Shown here: piece by piece, positions 25,469 through 44,600 of the stretch
Layout of the letters: each line of letters begins with the position of its first letter
How positions within the stretch are numbered: position 1 is the stretch's first letter
DNA from: Balanoglossus misakiensis
Taxonomy: Eukaryota > Hemichordata
DNA length: 64,000 nucleotides
NCBI GenBank assembly: GCA_040954595.2
Contig: CM082593.2
Coordinates: forward strand, 1,860,001 to 1,924,000
Reading direction: 5' to 3'
The notes under the pieces: generated by a model
The model's database searches: none
Told to the model about the DNA's origin: nothing
What the model saw: only the letters and a program-made list of their open reading frames with translations
Program-made: the position numbers and the translations under genes

Positions 25469-28400
25469 ATGCCGAAGTGTCCAAAATGCGAGAAAGAAGT
25501 CTATTTTGGTAAGACATTAGCCTCATATTTCACGTTTGGGTTTTCAAAAAAGCGTACTCTTTATTCACATCACCTTTCAGGTGAACTTTCTCAGCGTCCC
25601 ATGACAAGTACTGTCTCCAACCTTTGTCCGATCTTCTTTATCGCTTGCTTGCATTCGCGCCTTACCCGCCGTGACAATTCTGTCAACCACGCTGATTTGT
25701 ACCTCGTTTCCGGGGCAACGAGAGATTAGCAGTCGCATCACCGTTCAACTATCATTTTCTCTCGCGACCTCACCAGCTACGTCACGAGTTTGTACGTGCG
25801 CAGTTTTTATTGAGTCCCCCCCCCCCCCCAAAGTCCAGTCAACTTTGCCAATCTGTAATGCTGGGGCCGAAGTGAGGTTGACCGAGTTTCCTTATCTCCT
25901 CAACCCAGGGCGAAAAGCTCAGGAAGGTCAAAGTTCAATTGCTACTTCAACTGGGCAAGTGAACAACACGTCACAGGAAATTCAAATATTTTACTGCTTT
26001 ATTGAAATAGAACGAACAATGAACAGTTTTCCTACTGCAGCTGCTGTGCTTCTGTAGGGCGTCAATGCTGTATGAACATATCATTATCAGTTTACAGTTT
26101 TTTACACTGCAATAACTGACGTAGGGAAATTTATGTCACAGTTGTTTGGGAACACCCCAGGTGTCAAAATTCGTCTCCAGTCTCGGTTGGGTGAATGGTG
26201 TTACCCGCATATACAGTAAGAATATAGACACATTGACAATTGTACACTTACAAAGCAAACTTCGCGATAATAAACACTTCGAGTTGGCAGACATTCCAGA
26301 GCTGCTACCGCATGCGCACGATTTCCTTTCAAAAACACGCACCTGGGACGGATCATCCCACGATGACGTCACACAGCCGAAAGCAGCGACGACTCAAGGA
26401 TGAATGTATGACACATGACCATGGATGACTGCGTTTGTCCCTCGCTTGTCTTTTTCTGCGTGTACGGCGGTGAACCATAGTACACCCGATGCATATTGCG
26501 CGTCTACATGGAATGACAATTAGTGTCACACATTCCACCAATGAACACTGATAATATGACCATGGATCCATTTTTAGATTTAATACTGACACAATAGGCC
26601 CACTCACAATAAATCTTGTCAAGACTGACAGTTGCATTTGTTTTCTGTGCATCGTGATGACTTGATAGAACTGAAATTAACACTTTGTCGGGGTGTAGAT
26701 GAAACAAAGCTAGGAGATTTTCAAGGCCCACTGTTATGTTTAACACCAAGCTTACACTTGAAAAGTGCGCGTTATGTCACGATACATTTTGCGTTTACTT
26801 GTGAATGCAGAATAGTGACTTTTGGTCGACGCCCTCTGTTCGGCAGGGATATTCCACAGACAGTCTATGGCACATCCATATAACTACCTGTTGATTCGAA
26901 CACCACATGAGCCATACTGTTGACCCGTCGCCTGTTTTCCACATAACCACAATGTCTTCTTGGGAACTGCTGTATACCGTATCGTGTTTGGAGACATGGT
27001 CGGTGAGTGACCGCATTCAGAGACGTACCGCTTTACTGTAAATAATCAAAGGTGCTGGCTTTTGAGTCTCGAGAGGCCTCGCTCATCAAGAACAATTTTG
27101 AAAATGTGAGATGTCCATCACCTCAGCGCAGTTGCTATGGAGATCACAGATTGTTGCCCATGGTGACATGTTATGTTTCCATGTTTCCCAATCTAGCTAC
27201 GATCGCAATAAGTACACCATGTTTATTCTGGATAAACTCTTATTAAAACCAGGTTTAGTTTTTCACCGATTCTTCTGACAAACAATCTAAACGGATCAGG
27301 GTGCCGATACATACTGGTGTATCGAAGACAGTCAACATTTTTTATTTGAAATTTCGGTCAAAGACAACTGTGTGACTCCGTGGCGTGTTCGGACCATATC
27401 ACTTATAGCCAGGACGCCGGCCCAAAACCCCGACTCGGCCAATTTGATATTAGCTCGCATATCTTCGTTCAAATTTACAACTGGTTGTATTCTTTTCACA
27501 ACGCAACGCAGAAGTGTTTACTTAATTTCCAGTGACCACCCACTAAACAACCAGTATTATTGATAAACAGTGACCTGCCTAGAGGCCGAGTAGGGTTTGT
27601 GACACGTCACGACCTTTTAAAATACTTTCAAGCTATGATAGACGAGTCTTGGTAAACTATGAGGTGATTCGTCGTTACCCGAGCCTTTATGATGCTGACA
27701 GATCCAAAATACAGAAGCCGGGGGCAAATTATAAATTTCCTGCATTTCAGGCCAACAAATAAACTACTAGTATTATTACCAAAGACTACTGTTCTACATG
27801 ATTTACGGTATTGCTATAACCGTGTCCTTTGGAATCAACACCCACATCATCAAAATAAGACTTTGGTCGATTTTAAGGTGGGGCCCATTTCGAATGCTTT
27901 CAAACTCACAGCCCCTCCTTCGCGCAAGGGTCGTCTCCTACGCTTTCAAAAAGCCAAAAACAGGAGAAAAACAGAAGTGCGTGAGAACAGTGACTACGCC
28001 CATCCTTTCACTGACGTCATCGGAGAGGTCAGTCTGTTGAGACGACACAAACTTTCTGTGACCCCGATCTACACGACATACTTAAGTATCTATGAATAGC
28101 ATCACCAGCAGTAGTATGCATGGTTCCTTTTCCCATATATCTAGAACCTAACCTAGCGGCAAAAGCGAAAAAAAACCACGCAGGCTAGGTTCTAGAAATC
28201 TACTACCGAATGAGCTGTACTAGCAAATGTAGTAGCAGATGGCAGCAGCGTGCGTCCCCGATAGACCCAGAGGCATAAACCCGTCAATAAATATTCGTAG
28301 ATGGCGCTGTAAATGATTCGACAAAGATGAGATCAGAATACTGACACTTGGAAGTGCACATCCCCAAGGCTCTGGCCTTGGACTAAGCATAGACCCTGGA

Positions 28401-29306
28401 GCCTATGGATCAAGCTAAATTATGCAATCAATGGCTCAAGCACATACTGCTGTCTCCTCCTAAAAGTGACACTCCCCACACCCACAATCGACTGACCAGA
28501 TGCTTTGCGTCATGAACAAACATATGTTCGATGTTTAGGTGTAATCATGCACTGTGTTTCTTTTTATTTCAGCTGAAAAGAAAACCTCGCTCGGCAAAGA
28601 TTGGCACGCATTCTGCCTAAAATGTGATAAATGCAACAAAACTCTAACCCCAGGGAGTCATTCAGAGGTAAGTACTGTACTCCTTAGCTTGGTGGCAAAA
28701 TGGCTTCAATAAAACACTGGCATTAGAATCACACACTGAGTATAGTGATAAACAATGTAAATGACATAATGTCTTTGTTTTACAGCATGGCGGTAAACCC
28801 TTCTGTAATCCCTGCTATGGGGCACAGTTTGGACCCGGAGGTGAGCAATATCAACAAGATTTTATAAGGGGCATGAAACCTATCTTGTGAAAGATATCCC
28901 CGACAATTATACACTTTATCCCCGTTTCGTAACGTGTTTTAGTATTTCAATGAGTTTGTAAGTACAGTTTTGTGCAATGCACCTTTAGCTCTGTTGGTTT
29001 CAAAGTAATTAGGTGAGGGGCTCAGTTGAATCCACCACTAACACCTAAAACATTGTGTTTATATTCGTGCATTTGTCATAAGACATATTCAGAGAGAGAG
29101 AGAGAGAGAGAGAGAGCAAAGCAGCGCCCTTGGTGGTGATTTGGACAAAATGTCTTACCAATTAGAAATCTATAAATGTACATTTATATCGATTACTAGC
29201 TTTCTGTCTTTGTGAGGTACTATACGTTTATCAGTTCAATGCTTCTTCCTCTTTCCCAGGTGTCCGTTCGGGAACGAGTGGTGCCGACAGCTACGTGAAA
29301 AAATAG
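25469..29306 (+). CDS. CRIP1-like: CRIP1-like single-LIM protein, copy B
   Basis: Tandem paralogue of the gene at 21354, with a LIM-domain adaptor role expected. Four exons (25469-25508, 28573-28667, 28786-28840, 29260-29306) give 78 aa. Exons 1 and 2 have exactly the same lengths (40 and 95 nt) as in copy A, and every intron has the same phase. The protein begins [13 protein letters not shown], very close to vertebrate CRIP1, and ends GADSYVKK. Zinc ligands C4, C7, H25, C28, C31 and C34 are present. The last pair is spaced FCNPCYG (C-x2-C) rather than the C-x3-C of copy A, because exon 3 is one codon shorter; this spacing is normal in CSRP-type LIM domains. Intron 1 is 3.1 kb and holds two of the gene's three perfect CRE-type TGACGTCA sites (26364, 28012). 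Confidence 0.95.
28140..28196. repeat. Short inverted repeat in CRIP-B intron 1
   Basis: TCTAGAACCTA at 28140-28150 is exactly inverted as TAGGTTCTAGA at 28186-28196, with a 35-nt spacer. It could be a hairpin or a remnant of a small inverted-repeat transposon; no target-site duplication is obvious. Confidence 0.6.
29091..29116. repeat. (GA)n microsatellite
   Basis: About 13 AG/GA dinucleotides in the last intron of CRIP copy B. Confidence 0.95.
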
Positions 29307-29445
29307 CGTGTCTGCTCGTCCATACTCCGTGATGACGTCACTTGAATATGCGGTTCAAACAGCCATGGACGCGTCTTCATAACAATAGTTTGACTTTTTA
29401 TGAGAATTTTTAGTTTGGTAATTATACTAGGACAATAATGTGCAC

Positions 29446-29451
29446 AATAAA
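29446..29451 (+). terminator. Candidate poly(A) signal of CRIP copy B
   Basis: AATAAA 140 nt after the stop codon, and about 300 bp before the first satellite-related sequence. Confidence 0.6.
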
Positions 29452-29749
29452 TTTTGTCAGGAAAAACAAGTTATGTCCAAAAGGAAATCTTATTGCATCA
29501 CAAAAGTAACATTTTATGTTTGTTTTGGCGTTTGATTCTTTAAGATCTCATCTGTACATTTGTTTACTTCAATACCAAGCAAATCTAGGCGATACCCTTT
29601 ATTTACTAAGATACGATAACTGTGTATGCGCCCAATATACGCCGTCTCTTTTCATAAAATGTACAATTTACTTTCAAGAAACATTGAACCACGTTGTGTA
29701 TTATTTTTCACAAGGGAATTAAAATGGGAAAAATAAATTTGCGTATTTT

Positions 29750-30043
29750 GGTGTTTTTGTCATTTCTGAAAATTTCATAGGTTCGTAGGGCAAAAAAATG
29801 TCCGTTAGCACAACGGTCAGAGAGAGTTTTCCAATTTTGAGAATTTCGGTCAATTTAGTGTTTTGGTCATTTCTGGACATATTTCATGGGTTATATCTCA
29901 TAAAAATTGTCAAAAATCGACGATTTTCCGACTTCGCGGATTTTGGGAATTTTTGTCATTTCTGCACATTTTTCATGGGTTATAGCTCATGAAAATCATC
30001 AAAAAATGACAATTTTTCGACTTTGCGAAATCTTGAAAAATCG
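29750..30043 (-). repeat. Diverged, inverted satellite copies at array edge
   Basis: Two to three degenerate units are reverse-complementary to the main array. The marker block CATGGGTTATA/TAGCTCATGAAAATC starts at 29885 and 29974, 89 bp apart, and a weaker version lies near 29776. Each is preceded by a TTTTGTCATTTCTG block not kept in the main array. The orientation flips at a hairpin centred near 30043 (arms AAAAATCG and CGATTTTT around one base). Confidence 0.8.
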
Positions 30044-33000
30044 TCGATTTTTATCAAGAAATGACCAAATTTTGAAATTTCGCGAAGTCGAAAAATTGAC
30101 ATTTCTGGATGATTTTCATGAGCTATAACCCATGGTTTTTGTCGAAAAACCACCAAATTTTGAAATTTCGCGAAGTCGAAAAATTGACATTTCTGGATGA
30201 TTTTCATGAGCTATAACCCATGGTTTTTGTCGAAAAACCACCAAATTTTGAAATTTCGCGAAGTCGAAAAATTGACATTTCTGGATGATTTTCATGAGCT
30301 ATAACCCATGGTTTTTGTCGAAAAACCACCAAATTTTGAAATTTCGCGAAGTCGAAAAATTGACATTTCTGGATGATTTTCATGAGCTATAACCCATGGT
30401 TTTTGTCAAAAAACCACCAAATTTTGAAATTTCGCGAAGTCGAAAAATTGACATTTCTGGATGATTTTCATGAGCTATAACCCATGGTTTTTGTCGAAAA
30501 ACCACCAAATTTTGAAATTTCGCGAAGTCGAAAAATTGACATTTCCGGATGATTTTCATGAGCTATAACCCATGGTTTTTGTCGAAAAACCACCAAATTT
30601 TGAAATTTCGCGAAGTCGAAAAATTGACATTTCCGGATGATTTTCATGAGCTATAACCCATGGTTTTTGTCGAAAAACCACCAAATTTTGAAATTTCGCG
30701 AAGTCGAAAAATTGACATTTCCGGATGATTTTCATGAGCTATAACCCATGGTTTTTGTCGAAAAACCACCAAATTTTGAAATTTCGCGAAGTCGAAAAAT
30801 TGACATTTCTGGATGATTTTCATGAGCTATAACCCATGGTTTTTGTCGAAAAACCACCAAATTTTGAAATTTCGCGAAGTCGAAAAATTGACATTTCTGG
30901 ATGATTTTCATGAGCTATAACCCATGGTTTTTGTCGAAAAACCACCAAATTTTGAAATTTCGCGAAGTCGAAAAATTGACATTTCTGGATGATTTTCATG
31001 AGCTATAACCCATGGTTTTTGTCGAAAAACCACCAAATTTTGAAATTTCGCGAAGTCGAAAAATTGACATTTCTGGATGATTTTCATGAGCTATAACCCA
31101 TGGTTTTTGTCGAAAAACCACCAAATTTTGAAATTTCGCGAAGTCGAAAAATTGACATTTCTGGATGATTTTCATGAGCTATAACCCATGGTTTTTGTCG
31201 AAAAACCACCAAATTTTGAAATTTCGCGAAGTCGAAAAATTGACATTTCTGGATGATTTTCATGAGCTATAACCCATGGTTTTTGTCGAAAAACCACCAA
31301 ATTTTGAAATTTCGCGAAGTCGAAAAATTGACATTTCTGGATGATTTTCATGAGCTATAACCCATGGTTTTTGTCGAAAAACCACCAAATTTTGAAATTT
31401 CGCGAAGTCGAAAAATTGACATTTCTGGATGATTTTCATGAGCTATAACCCATGGTTTTTGTCGAAAAACCACCAAATTTTGAAATTTCGCGAAGTCGAA
31501 AAATTGACATTTCTGGATGATTTTCATGAGCTATAACCCATGGTTTTTGTCGAAAAACCACCAAATTTTGAAATTTCGCGAAGTCGAAAAATTGACATTT
31601 CTGGATGATTTTCATGAGCTATAACCCACTACATGGTTTTTGTCGAAAAACCACCAAATTTTGAAATTTCGCGAAGTCGAAAAATTGACATTTCTGGATG
31701 ATTTTCATGAGCTATAACCCATGGTTTTTGTCGAAAAACCACCAAATTTTGAAATTTCGCGAAGTCGAAAAATTGACATTTCTGGATGATTTTCATGAGC
31801 TATAACCCATGGTTTTTGTCGAAAAACCACCAAATTTTGAAATTTCGCGAAGTCGAAAAATTGACATTTCTGGATGATTTTCATGAGCTATAACCCATGG
31901 TTTTTGTCGAAAAACCACCAAATTTTGAAATTTCGCGAAGTCGAAAAATTGACATTTCTGGATGATTTTCATGAGCTATAACCCATGGTTTTTGTCGAAA
32001 AACCACCAAATTTTGAAAATCCGCGAAGTCGAAAAATTGACATTTCTGGATGATTTTCATGGGCTATAACCCATGGTTTTTGTCGAAAAACCACCAAATT
32101 TTGAAATTTCGCGAAGTCGAAAAATTGACATTTCTGGATGATTTTCATGAGCTATAACCCATGGTTTTTGTCGAAAAACCACCAAATTTTGAAATTTCGC
32201 GAAGTCGAAAAATTGACATTTCTGGATGATTTTCATGAGCTATAACCCATGGTTTTTGTCGAAAAACCACCAAATTTTGAAATTTCGCGAAGTCGAAAAA
32301 TTGACATTTCTGGATGATTTTCATGAGCTATAACCCATGGTTTTTGTCGAAAAACCACCAAATTTTGAAATTTCGCGAAGTCGAAAAATTGACATTTCTG
32401 GATGATTTTCATGAGCTATAACCCATGGTTTTTGTCGAAAAACCACCAAATTTTGAAATTTCGCGAAGTCGAAAAATTGACATTTCTGGATGATTTTCAT
32501 GAGCTATAACCCATGGTTTTTGTCGAAAAACCACCAAATTTTGAAATTTCGCGAAGTCGAAAAATTGACATTTCTGGATGATTTTCATGAGCTATAACCC
32601 ACTACATGGTTTTTGTCGAAAAACCACCAAATTTTGAAATTTCGCGAAGTCGAAAAATTGACATTTCTGGATGATTTTCATGAGCTATAACCCATGGTTT
32701 TTGTCGAAAAACCACCAAATTTTGAAATTTCGCGAAGTCGAAAAATTGACATTTCTGGATGATTTTCATGAGCTATAACCCATGGTTTTTGTCGAAAAAC
32801 CACCAAATTTTGAAATTTCGCGAAGTCGAAAAATTGACATTTCTGGATGATTTTCATGAGCTATAACCCATGGTTTTTGTCGAAAAACCACCAAATTTTG
32901 AAATTTCGCGAAGTCGAAAAATTGACATTTCTGGATGATTTTCATAAGCTATAACCCATGGTTTTTGTCGAAAAACCACCAAATTTTGAAATTTCGCGAA

Positions 33001-35729
33001 GTCGAAAAATTGACATTTCTGGATGATTTTCATGAGCTATAACCCATGGTTTTTGTCGAAAAACCACCAAATTTTGAAATTTCGCGAAGTCGAAAAATTG
33101 ACATTTCTAGATGATTTTCATGAGCTATAACCCATGGTTTTTGTCGAAAAACCACCAAATTTTGAAATTTCGCGAAGTCGAAAAATTGACATTTCTGGAT
33201 GATTTTCATGAGCTATAACCCACTACATGGTTTTTGTCGAAAAACCACCAAATTTTGAAATTTCGCGAAGTCGAAAAATTGACATTTCTGGATGATTTTC
33301 ATGAGCTATAACCCATGGTTTTTGTCGAAAAACCACCAAATTTTGAAATTTCGCGAAGTCGAAAAATTGACATTTCTGGATGATTTTCCTGAGCTATAAC
33401 CCATGGTTTTTGTCGAAAAACCACCAAATTTTGAAATTTCGCGAAGTCGAAAAATTGACATTTCTGGATGATTTTCCTGAGCTATAACCCATGGTTTTTG
33501 TCGAAAAACCACCAAATTTTGAAATTTCGCGAAGTCGAAAAATTGACATTTCTGGATGATTTTCATGAGCTATAACCCATGGTTTTTGTCGAAAAACCAC
33601 CAAATTTTGAAATTTCGCGAAGTCGAAAAATTGACATTTCTGGATGATTTTCATGAGCTATAACCCATGGTTTTTGTCGAAAAACCACCAAATTTTGAAA
33701 TTTCGCGAAGTCGAAAAATTGACATTTCTGGATGATTTTCATGAGCTATAACCCATGGTTTTTGTCGAAAAACCACCAAATTTTGAAATTTCGCGAAGTC
33801 GAAAAATTGACATTTCTGGATGATTTTCATGAGCTATAACCCATGGTTTTTGTCGAAAAACCACCAAATTTTGAAATTTCGCGAAGTCGAAAAATTGACA
33901 TTTCTGGATGATTTTCATGAGCTATAACCCATGGTTTTTGTCGAAAAACCACCAAATTTTGAAATTTCGCGAAGTCGAAAAATTGACATTTCTGGATGAT
34001 TTTCATGAGCTATAACCCATGGTTTTTGTCGAAAAACCACCAAATTTTGAAATTTCGCGAAGTCGAAAAATTGACATTTCTGGATGATTTTCATGAGCTA
34101 TAACCCATGGTTTTTGTCGAAAAACCACCAAATTTTGAAATTTCGCGAAGTCGAAAAATTGACATTTCTGGATGATTTTCATGAGCTATAACCCATGGTT
34201 TTTGTCGAAAAACCACCAAATTTTGAAATTTCGCGAAGTCGAAAAATTGACATTTCTGGATGATTTTCATGAGCTATAACCCATGGTTTTTGTCGAAAAA
34301 CCACCAAATTTTGAAATTTCGCGAAGTCGAAAAATTGACATTTCTGGATGATTTTCATGAGCTATAACCCATGGTTTTTGTCGAAAAACCACCAAATTTT
34401 GAAATTTCGCGAAGTCGAAAAATTGACATTTCTGGATGATTTTCATGAGCTATAACCCATGGTTTTTGTCGAAAAACCACCAAATTTTGAAATTTCGCGA
34501 AGTCGAAAAATTGACATTTCTGGATGATTTTCATGAGCTATAACCCATGGTTTTTGTCGAAAAACCACCAAATTTTGAAATTTCGCGAAGTCGAAAAATT
34601 GACATTTCTGGATGATTTTCATGAGCTATAACCCATGGTTTTTGTCGAAAAACCACCAAATTTTGAAATTTCGCGAAGTCGAAAAATTGACATTTCTGGA
34701 TGATTTTCATGAGCTATAACCCATGGTTTTTGTCGAAAAACCACCAAATTTTGAAATTTCGCGAAGTCGAAAAATTGACATTTCTGGATGATTTTCATGA
34801 GCTATAACCCATGGTTTTTGTCGAAAAACCACCAAATTTTGAAATTTCGCGAAGTCGAAAAATTGACATTTCTGGATGATTTTCATGAGCTATAACCCAT
34901 GGTTTTTGTCGAAAAACCACCAAATTGTGAAATTTCGCGAAGTCGAAAAATTGACATTTCTGGATGATTTTCATGAGCTATAACCCATGGTTTTTGTCGA
35001 AAAACCACCAAATTTTTGAAATTTCGCGAAGTCGAAAAATTGACATTTCTGGATGATTTTCATGAGCTATAACCCATGGTTTTTGTCGAAAAACCACCAA
35101 ATTTTGAAATTTCGCGAAGTCGAAAAATTGACATTTCTGGATGATTTTCATGAGCTATAACCCATGGTTTTTGTCGAAAAACCACCAAATTTTGAAATTT
35201 CGCGAAGTCGAAAAATTGACATTTCTGGATGATTTTCATGAGCTATAACCCATGGTTTTTGTCGAAAAACCACCAAATTTTGAAATTTCGCGAAGTCGAA
35301 AAATTGACATTTCTGGATGATTTTCATGAGCTATAACCCATGGTTTTTGTCGAAAAACCACCAAATTTTGAAATTTCGCGAAGTCGAAAAATTGACATTT
35401 CTGGATGATTTTCATGAGCTATAACCCATGGTTTTTGTCGAAAAACCACCAAATTTTGAAATTTCGCGAAGTCGAAAAATTGACATTTCTGGATGATTTT
35501 CCTGAGCTATAACCCATGGTTTTTGTCGAAAAACCACCAAATTTTTACTCATCACGAATTTCACGAAGTCGAAAAATTGACATTTCTGGATGATTTTCCT
35601 GAGCTATAACCCATGGTTTTTGTCGAAAAACCACCAAATTTTGAAATTTCGCGAAGTCGAAAAATTGACATTTCTGGATGATTTTCCTGAGCTATAACCC
35701 ATGGTTTTGTCGAAAAACCACCAAATTTT
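30044..35729 (+). repeat. 88-bp satellite array, about 64 units
   Basis: Units repeat head-to-tail with an 88-bp period, measured for example from CATGG at 30131 to CATGG at 30219. Most are nearly identical. Each carries three dyad elements: GGTTTTTgtcgAAAAACC, TTCGCGAA and TCATGA. Variants are patterned: CCGGATG replaces CTGGATG in three adjacent units (30541-30725); a 5-bp insertion (ACTAC before ATGG) occurs near 31629, 32602 and 33223; and CATGAG becomes CCTGAG near 33385, 33473 and in the last units from 35501. Short minus-strand frames inside it exist only where such variants remove a stop. The right end runs into an assembly gap, so the true length is unknown. Confidence 0.98.
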
Positions 35730-35829
35730 NNNNNNNNNNNNNNNNNNNNNNNNNNNNNNNNNNNNNNNNNNNNNNNNNNNNNNNNNNNNNNNNNNNNNNN
35801 NNNNNNNNNNNNNNNNNNNNNNNNNNNNN
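35730..35829. other. Assembly gap (100 N)
   Basis: Exactly 100 unknown bases, a conventional placeholder for a gap of unknown size, at the right end of the satellite. The GLUD 3' UTR probably lies partly inside it. Confidence 0.99.
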
Positions 35830-35889
35830 AGTACTACTACAAAGGGCTACCAAAGGACTGTGTGCTCTTTATAAAATAACCCAAAATAA

Positions 35890-41696
<5,807 letters not shown>

Positions 41697-44600
41697 ACTT
41701 GTAATGGCGACCAAACAGATATAAAACTCTTCAACTATTGCAGCAGATCACCCCGAATGCAAAGCAATGGGGAATATATCGGCAAAATCGGGAGAGCGTC
41801 GGTTGTCAAACTGCCGAAAGAATTAAAACCCGTCTGCTGGATCAGATCGATGCCGTCGGGGGCGTGTCCATCATGTGATCATTATTTAGACCAATCACAA
41901 TGCACGAAATAAACATGACTGTTTACGTCATCGGATTCGCGAGAATCTCGTGCAGACGACCGGAAACTGGGTCTGTCTCACGTTGTCTAGGCACCAGTGA
42001 CCTAATAATCGCATGACATGTCTCGTTGACCTTTTAAACATGTATTTTCTGGGTATTTTAAGATGAACATTTTCGATTTGCATTATCATATATATATGCA
42101 TTATCTTATATACATGTATTGCGATAAATTGGTCCTAAAATGTTTCGTGAAGACTTAATTGTTGCGATATTCAATTTGAGATCAAATAGAAAAATAAATT
42201 CACAACGCACTCCACACATATGAGAATATTTTTCCATTTTTATTTACCAGTTGAAATTCCCACTCCACAGATAAGGAAACAAGATAAACATAAAGTATGA
42301 ATTACAAAAAATATAAGAATTTAACAGATACATATGCAGTAATATCCCAAATATGAATTCTGTACCAAGTAGTTTCCCAAGCCAATAAAAAGGACATATT
42401 CCTCATTTGGAATTTAAATTTTCACCTGATATACATGAATGTTTGAATGTGAACATATTATCACCGTTGATAACAGCAGACATATCAGTAGAGCAAGTTT
42501 TAATATATGAGTACATGTACCTTCTTTCAAACCGTGAAAGAGAGAGTGAATGCGCCCCAATGACAAGATTTGGTAATGGTATTTTTTTTTTGCAAGATGC
42601 AATGTCTTGAGTTGTAAATTGAGGAATATTTTATTAGAAGGTACACACTATTGTACTTGAAAAAAAACGCAACTAAACTTCAATTCAATATTCTTTGATA
42701 AAACCTTCAAATTGTACTCAACATCACACTAATAAAGGCAAACAAAGACTAGAGCTCAAAACATGTCACAGAAGTCGCCATCAGCTACTGGAGTTCCAGA
42801 TATACACATACAAATATATACTGATTACTTCCATTCACGAATGAATTTTAAAATTATACAAATATACTTTCTATATCAAGGTTGGCTCTTATGAGACTTA
42901 ATGGAGTGAAAAGTTAACATGGTTCTTCCTACAGATGAAGATGTACAGAATCTATATTCACACAATTTTACTATAAAAATCATCATAAGAGTATCCAAGG
43001 GACTAGCACGGTATACAAGTCAATAAAACCAGGGATAACAGCATCTTCAACAATATCAAAACTGCTATTGCCAAAATTACGAGGTTTATTAAAACCTGCA
43101 CATGATTGCAACTGTTTGAATGGTCTGAACATGTCCTTCGTATTTCGAGCAGAAAAACAATCTGAGATAACACAATGTTTCTGATAACATAAAAATTTCA
43201 ATCAATGAAAATCTACAATGAAACCTAGCAATCACACAAATCCAAAATTAAAGCAAGCTACATATTAACAGCATGCCACCTGTCATGGACAGCATAGCCA
43301 CAACTGACCAATATAATTGTGACCCAAAATGTAATATTTTTTCATTTTACCTTCCAAACGAATTCAGTCATACATTTCAATAACACAGATTGCACAACAA
43401 ATTGAAAAGTACACATATATACTCTTTGTAATCGTAGCAGTTTCGACTATTCTGATATTCAAATACAAAGTCCGGAACCAACCTGACTGAAAAGGTCTCT
43501 CACTTGTCAAATTTATCACAACCAATTGTGAAAGACAAGAGAGACAGCCTCAAGAGTTTGACGAGTAATTGAATCCAATAAACCCATAGCTGGTTGCATG
43601 GGTAAACCCTCACATGATAATTGATATATTGAGGACTTGGTGTTCTAATACCAAATACCCACTCGTACCTGATGTATTTATACAAAGGAAAGTTTTATAT
43701 TTCTGTATATACAATCAAAAGCTCCCACAAGTATACCCACTTAAAAATTACAAAACTGCCTTGTGCAATGAAGCTATAAAAATTCAAAAGTGTCTATTCC
43801 AAGTCCTGTTCAGCCTAATTTTGTTCAACTTTACTCAGCCTCTTTGTAAATCTTTTAATCAACCCCTCATATTGGAATGGTTTGAACCAAGGTTACATCG
43901 CTTGATCATCACTTGTGAAATCACAGTGGGGTTGAAAGACTAAGAAATAGGGGTTCTCCTTCACATACATATTGGCTAAACAAATGCTCACTCAACCTAC
44001 CCCCTCTCATTAAAATGGTATGACCCCAAATTGTTGATATTGCAAAAGGTTTGGATCATTCAAGGGGCTTGGGGGGGGGGGGGTCAAAGAAAGTATGAGT
44101 TATCATCTGTGTCTGTATTTGGCCAGATCAGCAAGAAATACAAACCCAGATGAAAGTTCACACATACAGAAACACAAGTGTTAGATTCAACTAGGAATAA
44201 AATTATCCTGCTACTCACCAGTATTCTCAAAGACTGTCCAAAGAAAAATTATAACACAACAACAATGCAGTTGGATAATTTGATCAGGATAGTTGCATGC
44301 AAAACCATGTTAAGGAAAGTAGGAGATTACAACTAATTTTGGCAAAGTGGATTGGAGAAAAATAAAATAAAAATAAAATACACTAAAGTAAAATAAAATA
44401 AAAGATCAGCACAAAAAATGCTGCTTACAAAACAAGAATAAGTTAGACAAAGGGAATTAAAGACTCTTTTTTTCCAAATTTATGACAATCTTTAATTATA
44501 AGCAGCCCAATCATGCAAGCAAAACTTTCTTGAAAATAGCTAAAAACATTAATTTTTTATTTGGAACAGTCATGAGAGAACTGGTGTGCAGCTTTGTAAA

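Noticed and set aside
27689-28099. 136-codon plus-strand frame in CRIP-B intron 1
   Set aside because: No recognisable domain, no splice support, and it lies inside an intron defined by two good exons.
33306-33654. Minus-strand frames of about 86 codons in the satellite
   Set aside because: They are open only because CATGAG to CCTGAG changes remove a stop; an 88-bp unit cycles through three frames and has stops in each consensus frame.
30044-35729. CRISPR-like or gene-family reading of the 88-bp repeats
   Set aside because: Units abut directly with no unique spacers and there are no cas genes; this is an animal satellite.
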